Assembly (NCBI RefSeq): GCF_014287795.1
Contig: NZ_JACOON010000002.1
Span: 372,001 to 436,000, forward strand
Direction: 5' to 3'
Source of the DNA: Christensenella tenuis
GTDB taxonomy: Bacteria > Bacillota > Clostridia > Christensenellales > Christensenellaceae
Length of the DNA: 64,000 bases
The notes below the pieces were generated by a model. That model had not been told where the DNA came from. It searched no databases and was given only the letters and a program-made list of their open reading frames with translations. The position numbers and the translations under genes were made by a program. How positions within the stretch are numbered: position 1 is the first letter of the stretch; each line of letters opens with the position of its first letter. Shown here piece by piece: positions 25,644 to 33,028 of the stretch.

Positions 25644-26456
25644 ATGAAACTGTGGATCAATGGAAAAGAGGCCGACGTGCCATGGCGCAATTTATACGAT
25701 GCCGTGCGTTCCCCGCAGGATGGAGGATATACGGATCAGGTAGTAATCCTCAACGGATATCAGACGCGGGAAAACCTGCCGCTTTCTGAAAACGATGAAA
25801 TTATTGTCATCCGTAAGGGGGAAATGCCCGGGAAAGATGAACTGGAGCAGATGCTGCGCGCGCGGCATACGCCGGGCGTGTATGAGAAAATCAGGCATGC
25901 CCGCGTTGCCATAGCCGGGCTTGGCGGACTCGGATCCAATATCGCCGTCAGCTTGGCGCGCATGGGCGTAGGCCATTTGCACCTGATCGACTTTGATGAA
26001 GTGGAGCCGAGCAACCTGAACCGCCAGCAATACCGCTTGTGCCATCTGGGGCTGCCCAAAACGGAAGCGCTGCAAAAAGAGATCGCCGAAATCAACCCCT
26101 TTGTATGCGTTCGTACGGATTGCGTGCGGCTGACGGAAGAAAATGCGGCTTCCATTTTGCAGGACGATATGGTCATATGCGAAGCGTTCGATTGTCCGGA
26201 AGCAAAGGCGATGCTTGTGAATACGGTCCTCGCGGAATGTCCGGGAAAAGTAGTCGTGGCAGCGTCGGGAATGGCGGGCTATGGCAGCGGAAATACCATT
26301 CATACACGCAAGGTGATGAAAAACCTTTATCTTTGCGGGGATGAAGAAACGCCGGCGCAGCCGGGGCGCGGCTTGATGGCGCCGCGGGTTATGATATGCG
26401 CGGGCCACCAGGCGAATATGGTTCTGCGGGTCCTTTTGGGAGAATTGGATGAATAA
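25644..26456 (+). CDS. thiF: ThiS adenylyltransferase ThiF with N-terminal ThiS-like domain
   Basis: E1-like enzyme that activates the ThiS C-terminus with ATP. Of 270 residues, about 1-60 form a second ThiS-like ubiquitin domain (MKLWINGKEADV through NDEIIVIRKG), and about 70-270 are the ThiF/MoeB Rossmann domain with GLGGLGSN (ATP site), DFDEVEPSNLNRQQY (Asp and Arg contacts) and ICEAFDCPEAK. The fused domain lacks a terminal Gly-Gly, so it cannot be a carrier and may position ThiS. Known relatives in clostridia share the layout as far as I recall. Confidence 0.9.
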   Translation: MKLWINGKEADVPWRNLYDAVRSPQDGGYTDQVVILNGYQTRENLPLSENDEIIVIRKGEMPGKDELEQMLRARHTPGVYEKIRHARVAIAGLGGLGSNIAVSLARMGVGHLHLIDFDEVEPSNLNRQQYRLCHLGLPKTEALQKEIAEINPFVCVRTDCVRLTEENAASILQDDMVICEAFDCPEAKAMLVNTVLAECPGKVVVAASGMAGYGSGNTIHTRKVMKNLYLCGDEETPAQPGRGLMAPRVMICAGHQANMVLRVLLGELDE

Positions 26457-26490
26457 GCGCGGCATAGTGCGCTTTCAAAGGAGTGAAACG

Positions 26491-27264
26491 ATGGAACAGA
26501 CAGATACGCTCGTCATTGGCGGGCATGAATTTACCTCGCGGTTTATTCTCGGCTCGGGAAAATACTCGCTTAAGCTGATCGAAGCCGCGGTAGAGAACGC
26601 CGGCGCGCAGATCATTACTCTCGCGCTGCGCAGGGCAGCCGCGGGAAACGTGGAAAATATACTTGATTTTATCCCGAAAGGGGTAACGCTGCTGCCCAAT
26701 ACATCAGGGGCGCGCAATGCGGAGGAAGCGGTACGCATTGCGCGGCTGGCACGGGAAATCGGCTGCGGGGACTTTATAAAAATTGAAGTAATCCATGATT
26801 CCAAATATTTGCTTCCGGATAATTATGAAACGGCGCGCGCCACGGAAATATTGGCTGGGGAGGGCTTTGTTGTCCTGCCTTATATGTATCCGGACCTTAT
26901 CGCTGCGCGGGATATGCAAAACGCTGGGGCGGCGGCGGTTATGCCGCTGGGCGCGCCGATTGGCTCCAATAAGGGGCTGTGTACGCGGGATTTTATCGAG
27001 ATCTTAATCAATGAGATTGACCTGCCCGTTATTGTAGACGCGGGTATCGGCAGACCGTCGCAGGCGTGTGCGGCTATGGAAATGGGCGCTGCTGCAGTAA
27101 TGTGCAATACGGCCATCGCAACCGCAGGGGATATCCCGGCAATGGCGGAAGCGTTCAGGAAAGCGGTTGAAGCGGGCCGGACGGCATATCTCGCCGGAAC
27201 GGGAAGAATACTTGAGCAGGGCGCGAGCGCGTCTTCGCCGTTGACAGGTTTTTTACAGGAATAG
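26491..27264 (+). CDS. thiG: Thiazole synthase
   Basis: Forms the thiazole phosphate ring from deoxyxylulose phosphate, dehydroglycine and ThiS thiocarboxylate; 257 residues. Segments include FTSRFILGSGKY, TLALRR, FIKIEVIHD (the Lys that forms the Schiff base), AAVMPLGAPIGSNKG, and DAGIGRPSQA. The ATG at 26491 follows AAAGGAG; an ATG at 26449 overlapping thiF would add 14 unconserved residues. It is followed 12 bases later by thiH, whose product supplies dehydroglycine. Confidence 0.95.
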   Translation: MEQTDTLVIGGHEFTSRFILGSGKYSLKLIEAAVENAGAQIITLALRRAAAGNVENILDFIPKGVTLLPNTSGARNAEEAVRIARLAREIGCGDFIKIEVIHDSKYLLPDNYETARATEILAGEGFVVLPYMYPDLIAARDMQNAGAAAVMPLGAPIGSNKGLCTRDFIEILINEIDLPVIVDAGIGRPSQACAAMEMGAAAVMCNTAIATAGDIPAMAEAFRKAVEAGRTAYLAGTGRILEQGASASSPLTGFLQE

Positions 27265-27276
27265 GGGCGAAAAGCG

Positions 27277-28428
27277 ATGAGTGAAAGAATTGACCATATG
27301 ACCTATCTGCCCGGGATGGAACAAATCCAGCCGGATATTATGGAGCAGGTCCTTGCGCGAATGGATGCATATGACTGTGGACGCTATACGGCAGCCGATG
27401 TAGAAGCAGCGCTAAAGCATGACGTATGTACGCCGGAAGATTTTGCGGCCCTTTTGTCGCCTGCGGCATTTCCATTTTTGGAAGAAATGGCGCAAAAGGC
27501 CCGGCAGGAAACCCGTAAACATTTTGGAAATTCTATTTATCTGTTCACCCCCCTGTATCTGGCGAACTATTGTGAGAATTATTGCATCTATTGCGGGTTC
27601 AATTCCCATAACCATATCCACCGCGCGCGCCTCAGCAGCGAAGAAATGGAACGGGAAATGAAAACGATCGCCGCCACGGGGCTTGAGGAAATCCTGCTGC
27701 TTACCGGGGAGAGCCCCAAAATGTCGGATGTAGCCTACATTGGGGAAGCATGCAAAATAGCGCGCAAGTATTTTAAGGTAATAGGGCTTGAAGTATATCC
27801 GATGAACTCGGAAGATTACGCTTACCTGCACGAATGCGGCGCGGATTTCGTAACCGTATTCCAGGAAACGTATGATACGGAAACCTATGAAAAACTCCAC
27901 TTGGGCGGGCATAAACGGATTTTTCCCTACCGGTTCAACGCGCAGGAACGCGCGCTTATGGGCGGGATCCGCGGCGTCGGATTTGCGGCGCTGCTTGGCC
28001 TCAATGATTTCAGGAAGGATGCATATGCAACGGGAATGCATGCATGGCTGTTGCAGCGGAAATATCCGCATGCGGAGATTGCCTTTTCCTGCCCGCGCCT
28101 GCGGCCAATTATCAATAACGATAAAATCAATCCGCGCGATGTGCACGAACTGCAGCTTTTGCAGGTCATCACGGCTTACCGGCTGTTCATGCCATTTGCG
28201 TCTATCACAATTTCCAGTCGCGAATGCGCCCGTTTCCGCAATCATGTCATCGAGATCGCGGCGACAAAAATTTCTGCGGGCGTAGACGTAGGGATCGGCG
28301 GGCATTCGGGCGAAGCCAAAGGAGACGAGCAGTTTGAAATCGACGACGGGAGGACGGTGGACGAAATCTACCAGATGATCCTGTCAGAAGGTTTGCAGCC
28401 CGTCATGAGCGACTATATTTATGTTTGA
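27277..28428 (+). CDS. thiH: 2-iminoacetate synthase (radical SAM)
   Basis: Radical SAM tyrosine lyase that yields dehydroglycine for ThiG under anaerobic conditions; 383 residues, normal length. The cluster motif CENYCIYCGF (CX3CX2C) is at about residue 105, followed by EEILLLTGESP and the C-terminal ISSRECARFR segment. Choosing ThiH over the oxygen-dependent ThiO fits an anaerobe. Its 3' end overlaps tenI by eight bases. Confidence 0.95.
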   Translation: MSERIDHMTYLPGMEQIQPDIMEQVLARMDAYDCGRYTAADVEAALKHDVCTPEDFAALLSPAAFPFLEEMAQKARQETRKHFGNSIYLFTPLYLANYCENYCIYCGFNSHNHIHRARLSSEEMEREMKTIAATGLEEILLLTGESPKMSDVAYIGEACKIARKYFKVIGLEVYPMNSEDYAYLHECGADFVTVFQETYDTETYEKLHLGGHKRIFPYRFNAQERALMGGIRGVGFAALLGLNDFRKDAYATGMHAWLLQRKYPHAEIAFSCPRLRPIINNDKINPRDVHELQLLQVITAYRLFMPFASITISSRECARFRNHVIEIAATKISAGVDVGIGGHSGEAKGDEQFEIDDGRTVDEIYQMILSEGLQPVMSDYIYV

Positions 28429-29044
28429 ACTCATTGCGGTTACAAACCGCCATTTATGCAAAACAGATTTTTTATCGCAAATAAAAGAGGTCGCATCTGC
28501 GGGCGTATCCGCGATTATCGTACGCGAGAAAGACCTCGAAGAACAGGAATACGGGGTGCTTGCCAAAAAGGTTATGGCCGTTTGCCGGGCTTTTGGAACT
28601 ACCTGTATTCTGCATACTTTCGCAGATGCGGCGCACGCCGCTGGCGCAGAGCGGATTCATCTTTCACTGCAGGCGTTTGCCGCCCGGCCGCAGATACGAA
28701 ACTGGTTTTCGCGGGTTGGCGTTTCCGTTCATTCTGTAAAGCAGGCGCGTGAGGCGGCTGAACTTGGGGCAGACTACCTGGTTGCGGGCCACATATTCGA
28801 AACGGCATGCAAACCAGGGCTTGCGCCGCGCGGGCTCCCGTTTTTAAAAGAGGTCTGCAGCGAAGCTTCCATTCCCGTGTTTGCAATTGGGGGAATCGGC
28901 AGTGGCAATATCGGATTGGTACGGGAGGCCGGAGCCAGTGGGGCGTGCCTTATGTCGGCGTTTATGGAAGCCGGAAAAGCCGCGTATACGCTGGAGAAGC
29001 TGGCCAAAAGCCTTTCTTTCCCGGCCAAAAGCGCTCCGTTATAA
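28421..29044 (+). CDS. tenI: Thiazole tautomerase TenI (ThiE-like)
   Basis: ThiE-fold protein of 207 residues, distinct from the thiE product. The segment VSVHSVKQA, then VAGHIFETACKPGLAPRG, matches TenI, in which the His of GHxFET is catalytic and the enzyme aromatises the ThiG product; the LQLREK core of true ThiE is replaced by IIVREKD. It overlaps thiH by eight bases and ends the thiS-F-G-H thiazole block, which fits this function better than a second thiamine-phosphate synthase. It runs up against the convergent thiT gene with two bases between the stops. Confidence 0.87.
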   Translation: MFELIAVTNRHLCKTDFLSQIKEVASAGVSAIIVREKDLEEQEYGVLAKKVMAVCRAFGTTCILHTFADAAHAAGAERIHLSLQAFAARPQIRNWFSRVGVSVHSVKQAREAAELGADYLVAGHIFETACKPGLAPRGLPFLKEVCSEASIPVFAIGGIGSGNIGLVREAGASGACLMSAFMEAGKAAYTLEKLAKSLSFPAKSAPL

Positions 29045-29046
29045 TT

Positions 29047-29739
29047 TTACGGGGCAGTCCTGATCGTTTCACCGAATGATTTCTGCTGGGCAAGCGCTTC
29101 TTTTTTGAGCCGGTTAAATAGTTTGTACAGCGCGGGAATTGCGGCAACAGCCACACAAATGGCGCATTCGATACCCACGACCGCACCGTTATATCCCAGG
29201 GAATAAAGCCATGCGGGCATACCTTCGGGGGCATACATACCAAAGAAAATCCAACCGGAAAGAAACTGGCAGATAAAGCGCGCCCCGCAGCCATATACAA
29301 TGCCGGGGATAATGCTGCTTTTTGCCAGCCCCGCCAGCGCAAGCAGTGAAAAAGAGGCGAGGTAATCGAGCGCGAATTGTGGGAACGATAAGAAAAAAGG
29401 TTCCTGCACAAATTGCAGCAGCCCGTAGCACAGCCCGGCGATAAATCCTTTTTTAAATCCATAGATATAGGAAAAAGCGAGCATTGGCAGCATGCTTGCA
29501 GGCGTAATAGACCCGCCGTTCGGCATGGAAAACACCTTGATAAAACTCAGGAGAAAAGATGCGCCGATGCAAAGGGCAGCAGTGGTTAGCTCTTTTGTTG
29601 TCCACTGGGATTTTTTTGTGATCTGCTTTCCTCCATTCGTTTTGCGCCGGTACAGGAAATAGCCAATCAGCCCTGCAGCGATGATTGCGCACACAATAAC
29701 GATTGCGGGCAAGGTAAGTTCGGAAAAATCGTCAAACAT
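29047..29739 (-). CDS. thiT: Thiamine transporter, ECF S-component
   Basis: Membrane substrate-binding subunit of an energy-coupling-factor thiamine importer, 230 residues with six core hydrophobic segments plus an extra N-terminal helix (about residues 8-28). The ThiT signature SFPQFALDYLASF lies after a Trp/aromatic-rich stretch, and GGSITPASMLPM is the loop preceding it. I chose the ATG at 29739 after AAAGGAG; the longer frame begins inside the leader. A TPP riboswitch precedes it on this strand. The energising EcfA/A'/T subunits are not in the window. Confidence 0.92.
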   Translation of the reverse strand: MFDDFSELTLPAIVIVCAIIAAGLIGYFLYRRKTNGGKQITKKSQWTTKELTTAALCIGASFLLSFIKVFSMPNGGSITPASMLPMLAFSYIYGFKKGFIAGLCYGLLQFVQEPFFLSFPQFALDYLASFSLLALAGLAKSSIIPGIVYGCGARFICQFLSGWIFFGMYAPEGMPAWLYSLGYNGAVVGIECAICVAVAAIPALYKLFNRLKKEALAQQKSFGETIRTAP

Positions 29740-29832
29740 AATATAACGCTCCTTTGCGTGGCCGGCCGCCGAGAGGAAGGCCGGAGAATAAACGAACGGG
29801 CGATGCCGTCCGGGTTCCCGTAAGCACACTGC

Positions 29833-29864
29833 AAAAAAGGAAAACTCCCGCTGCCTGCGAGAGT
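29833..29864 (-). terminator. Riboswitch-controlled terminator before thiT
   Basis: On the minus strand ACTCTCGC and GCGGGAGT (one U-G pair) form the stem, followed by TTTTCCTTTTTT. It lies between the aptamer and thiT and acts as its expression platform. Confidence 0.85.
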
Positions 29865-29885
29865 TTAAATTTACTGTAAAAATTT

Positions 29886-29957
29886 ATGCTTCCCACGCAC
29901 GCATTATCGTGCAGGTTGAAGGGTTTGATTCTCAGCCGCAGCTCCCCCAGCAGTGTA
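29886..29957 (-). promoter_or_regulatory. TPP riboswitch of thiT
   Basis: Read on the minus strand the conserved blocks are CTGGGGGAGC, GGCTGAGA, ACCCTTCAACCTG and ATAATGCGTGCGTGGGAA. It is a second, independent TPP aptamer, so uptake and synthesis of thiamine are both shut by thiamine pyrophosphate. Confidence 0.93.
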
Positions 29958-29972
29958 TTTACTTTTTGAATA

Positions 29973-29981
29973 TGGTATAAT
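29973..29981 (+). promoter_or_regulatory. Extended -10 promoter of the nucleotidase operon
   Basis: TGG followed by TATAAT at 29976-29981 forms an extended -10; no good -35 is seen. It lies about 40 bases before the nucleotidase gene and next to the divergent thiT riboswitch. Confidence 0.6.
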
Positions 29982-30018
29982 GGTATCACCAACGAAAAAT
30001 GAATGCAAGGTGTTTTCA

Positions 30019-30597
30019 ATGAAAAAAAGCTTCTATGCCTATCTATCGCGGATGCGGCACATCAAGCGGTGGGGCCTTATGCGGAATAATATAGAGGAAA
30101 ACGTAGCGGAACATACCTTCTCCGTCGCGCTTATCGCGCATGCCTTGTGCATCATACGGAATACATATTTCGGCGGGAATATCGGCGAAAAGGAAGTGCT
30201 CGCCGCGGCGTTGTATCACGAAGCGGGCGAAGTAATCACAGGTGATCTTCCCACACCGATCAAATATTTTGACGGTAATATTACGCAGTCCTATAAAAAA
30301 ATCGAACGCCATGCGGAAGATACTCTCGTTTCTATGCTGCCTGAAGAAATGCAGCCTTCCATCGCGCCGTATGTGCGGCAGGAAGTGAATGCGGACGTAA
30401 AAATCCTCGTGAAAGCGGCAGACCGCCTCAGCGCCTACATCAAATGCCTAGAAGAGCTTCGGACGGGAAACCGGGAATTTGAAAAAGCCTGCACGCGCAC
30501 AAAGGAAGCGGTAGAAGGAATGGATTTGCCGGAAGTGGAATATTTTATGGAACATTTTCTGCCGGGATATTCTCTTACGCTGGATGAATTGAACTGA
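30019..30597 (+). CDS. YfbR-like 5'-deoxynucleotidase (HD-domain)
   Basis: Likely dephosphorylates deoxynucleoside monophosphates in the cytosol. From the ATG at 30019 (AAGGTG upstream) it is 192 residues, near the 199 of E. coli YfbR, with the same landmarks: RWGLMRNNIEENVAEHT, ITGDLPTPIKYF and KAADRLSAYIKCLEE. The classic His-Asp pair of HD proteins reads His-Glu here (YHEAGEV), a conservative change in a metal ligand. The LacI-fusion gene starts 10 bases after its stop, so the two are co-transcribed. Confidence 0.82.
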   Translation: MKKSFYAYLSRMRHIKRWGLMRNNIEENVAEHTFSVALIAHALCIIRNTYFGGNIGEKEVLAAALYHEAGEVITGDLPTPIKYFDGNITQSYKKIERHAEDTLVSMLPEEMQPSIAPYVRQEVNADVKILVKAADRLSAYIKCLEELRTGNREFEKACTRTKEAVEGMDLPEVEYFMEHFLPGYSLTLDELN

Positions 30598-30607
30598 AAG
30601 GGAACCA

Positions 30608-32779
30608 ATGGCGACGATTAAAGATGTTGCCGCTGCTGCAGGCGTATCTGTCGGCACGGTGTCGAACGTACTCAATGGAAAAACAGACAATATCGACCTG
30701 ATCGAACGTGTCGAACGTACGATGCAGGAGCTCGGCTATCGCCCGGATGCGAAGGCGCGCAGTTTAAAGAATACAAAGTCATGCACCATCGGCCTCGTTG
30801 TGCCCAACCTTCATCAGGCCGAAATAGCGGCGATGCTTTCGGCAGTGGAAGAGCGCCTTGAAGAGATGGGGTATCATCTTACCGTCAAAAACAGCAAAAA
30901 CAACCGTGTATTGGAACGAAAATATATTGAACAATTGCTTGAGGAACGTGCAGACGGAATCATTGTGTATCCCTGCGGCGAAAACGGGAATTACCTGAAG
31001 CAATTATCCGGAAAAGAAGAGACGCCGGTGGTTCTCGTTGGAAACCACGTGGCAAAGTCGGATGGAAACTGCGTATACATTCGCTATGAGAAAGCGCTTG
31101 CGCGGGCGTTTTACCGGTGCCGGAAAGAGGGCGTTCTTCCGGGAATGATTTTTGAGCGCGGGATGATCGGCGAAAAAGAATTGCAGGATCTGCATATGTC
31201 CTGCTTTGGGCAAAAAGCGCATCTGAAGCTGATTGACTGCAGTGGGGAGAAGGGGTTCCGCGCTGCATATACGATGTTGGAACAGGGGGCGGACGTGGGG
31301 CTGCTGATTGCGGGCAATGCTGCTATCGCACAGGGAGTGCGCCAGGCCGTGCGCCTTCGCGGGAGAAATCTCCCGGTGATCGCTGTCAAAGAACAAAATT
31401 GGGTTGAAGACGAAGAGCATTATTGTGCCGTGATCCATGCGGATTATCATAAGGCTGGAATTCTCGCGGCTGAAAAGGCAGTTTTTGCAGCCGAAGCGGA
31501 TTTTCCTGTGCAGGAACCCGAATTCATTGAGGCGGAATATCGAAAAACAGAGCCGGTCAGCCGGCCGGAAGCAAAACGAAACGCCACGCTCCGCTTGTGT
31601 ATGTTTGATTGCCCGGTTACGGATGCGCTGCGGCTTATGGTGGATATCTACACCAAACGAACGGGCGTCACACTGGAAATCGAAGCACTGCCTTATGATG
31701 AGCTTGACGGCCGTCTTGCCCGGATCGGCAGGGAAAAAAGCGCGGAAGCGGATGTACTCATGGCGGATATCGTCTGGATGAACGATATGGCAAAAGAAGG
31801 CAGCCTGCTTGCGCTGGACCATTTGCAGGATGGCTATACGGATGGGTTCCTGAATGTCCTTATCACCAAATATGGAACCTATCACGGTTTGCTTTATGGG
31901 CTGCCGTTCATGTCCGGCGCCCTCCTGCTTTTTTATCAAAAAGACCTGTTTGAAGATGTCGGGCTGAAACGTCTGTACCGGCGTAAATACGGCTGCGAGC
32001 TGCTCCCGCCCGCCACATGGGAAGAGTATAACCGCACGGCGGAATTTTTCACGCGGGAGTATAATGACCGTTCCCCCGTACCCTATGGCCTTGCGGCAAT
32101 CCGGGGGGATAATATATATACGACGATCGGCTTTCTTTCGCGCTTGTGGTCCTATGGCGGGGATGTTTTCTGCGGTGGAAAAATTTGCATCAACAGCGAA
32201 AATGCATTGCGGGCGCTTGAGAATTTTATAGAAAGTTACCGTTATGTGCGAAAGGATAAAATCAACTATAATTATAATGATGCAGAGCGCGACTTCATGA
32301 GCGGGGAATGTGCAATGGTCGTCAGTTACGATTCCCATGCAGTCAACATAAACGATTATTCCAAGTCAAAGGTTGCCGGAAATATTGGATGTGCCCTGAT
32401 CCCGGGGCGCCGTCCGGTGCTGGGCGGATGGTATCTTGGCGTGAATCCCTATAGCGCGCATACGGAAGAAGCCGTTAGGTTCCTGAAATGGATCTGCGGG
32501 GAAAGCGCGGCTGTGCCTTTCTCTTTTCTCGGGGGAACGTCACTGCGAAAAGATTGCATCGAACGGGAGGACCTTGCGGCAATCTATCCATGGAAAGACC
32601 TGCTGTCCGAAACCTATGAAATCAGCCGGATGAGAACCTTCCCGAATGGGGAGAGCGGACGAGGGGTACAGTCGGCCTATAACCATATCATCGGCGGGGA
32701 ACTCAACCGCGTGCTTGAAGGAAAACAAGAAGCGCGGGAGGCCTTGGAAAAAATGGAACAAAAGCTTCGGCAGCTTTAA
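30608..32779 (+). CDS. LacI-type regulator fused to a solute-binding-protein domain
   Basis: Cytoplasmic transcription factor of 723 residues, about twice a normal LacI protein. Residues 1-55 are a standard LacI helix-turn-helix (TIKDVAAAAGVSVGTVSNVLNG). About 60-310 form the usual periplasmic-binding-type-1 effector domain (TIGLVVPNLHQAEIAAML). From about 320 a complete sugar-binding-protein-like type 2 domain follows (EADVLMADIVWMNDMA, LLYGLPFMSGALLLFYQKDL, GGWYLGVNPYSAHTEEAV) with no signal peptide. Frame and codon use are continuous, so this is one gene. It is downstream of the nucleotidase gene and upstream of a promoter with a LacI-like palindrome. It probably senses two ligands. Confidence 0.9.
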   Translation: MATIKDVAAAAGVSVGTVSNVLNGKTDNIDLIERVERTMQELGYRPDAKARSLKNTKSCTIGLVVPNLHQAEIAAMLSAVEERLEEMGYHLTVKNSKNNRVLERKYIEQLLEERADGIIVYPCGENGNYLKQLSGKEETPVVLVGNHVAKSDGNCVYIRYEKALARAFYRCRKEGVLPGMIFERGMIGEKELQDLHMSCFGQKAHLKLIDCSGEKGFRAAYTMLEQGADVGLLIAGNAAIAQGVRQAVRLRGRNLPVIAVKEQNWVEDEEHYCAVIHADYHKAGILAAEKAVFAAEADFPVQEPEFIEAEYRKTEPVSRPEAKRNATLRLCMFDCPVTDALRLMVDIYTKRTGVTLEIEALPYDELDGRLARIGREKSAEADVLMADIVWMNDMAKEGSLLALDHLQDGYTDGFLNVLITKYGTYHGLLYGLPFMSGALLLFYQKDLFEDVGLKRLYRRKYGCELLPPATWEEYNRTAEFFTREYNDRSPVPYGLAAIRGDNIYTTIGFLSRLWSYGGDVFCGGKICINSENALRALENFIESYRYVRKDKINYNYNDAERDFMSGECAMVVSYDSHAVNINDYSKSKVAGNIGCALIPGRRPVLGGWYLGVNPYSAHTEEAVRFLKWICGESAAVPFSFLGGTSLRKDCIEREDLAAIYPWKDLLSETYEISRMRTFPNGESGRGVQSAYNHIIGGELNRVLEGKQEAREALEKMEQKLRQL

Positions 32780-32895
32780 CTGGCAAGGGAATACCAGCAA
32801 GAACAATTTTAAGCGGGCACAAAAATGTGTCTGCTTTTATTTTTACATAAAAAATAAGTTTTTACAAAAAAAGAAGAAAATTTTACAAAAGGTAG

Positions 32896-32924
32896 TTGCA
32901 TTTGATAGATGTGTGTGTTATCAT
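32896..32924 (+). promoter_or_regulatory. Promoter of the second URO-D-family gene
   Basis: TTGCAT at 32896-32901 and TATCAT at 32919-32924 with a 17-bp spacer. Transcription should begin around 32931, inside the palindrome at 32927-32960. Confidence 0.78.
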
Positions 32925-32926
32925 AC

Positions 32927-32960
32927 CTATGTGAAACGATTCATATAACGTTTCACATAG
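32927..32960 (+). promoter_or_regulatory. Probable operator for the LacI fusion regulator
   Basis: Perfect 12-bp arms CTATGTGAAACG and CGTTTCACATAG separated by 10 bp. It can also be read as two abutting LacI-type 12-mers, TGAAACGATTCA (32932-32943) and TATAACGTTTCA (32944-32955), each close to the TGAAACGTTTCA family consensus. It covers the expected transcription start, which suits repression. Confidence 0.75.
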
Positions 32961-33028
32961 AACAATACATATCTGGAAACCATAAAATGCATTATTTGTG
33001 ACTATTTTTTAAGGGTAAGGAGAAAAAC

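Noticed and set aside
28421..29044. Second thiamine-phosphate synthase (ThiE)
   Set aside because: The GHxFET and VSVHS segments match TenI rather than ThiE, and the LQLREK core is changed.
31004..32338. Minus-strand frame of 444 residues inside the LacI-fusion gene
   Set aside because: Shadow of the fusion gene on the opposite strand; the sense frame has clear domains throughout.
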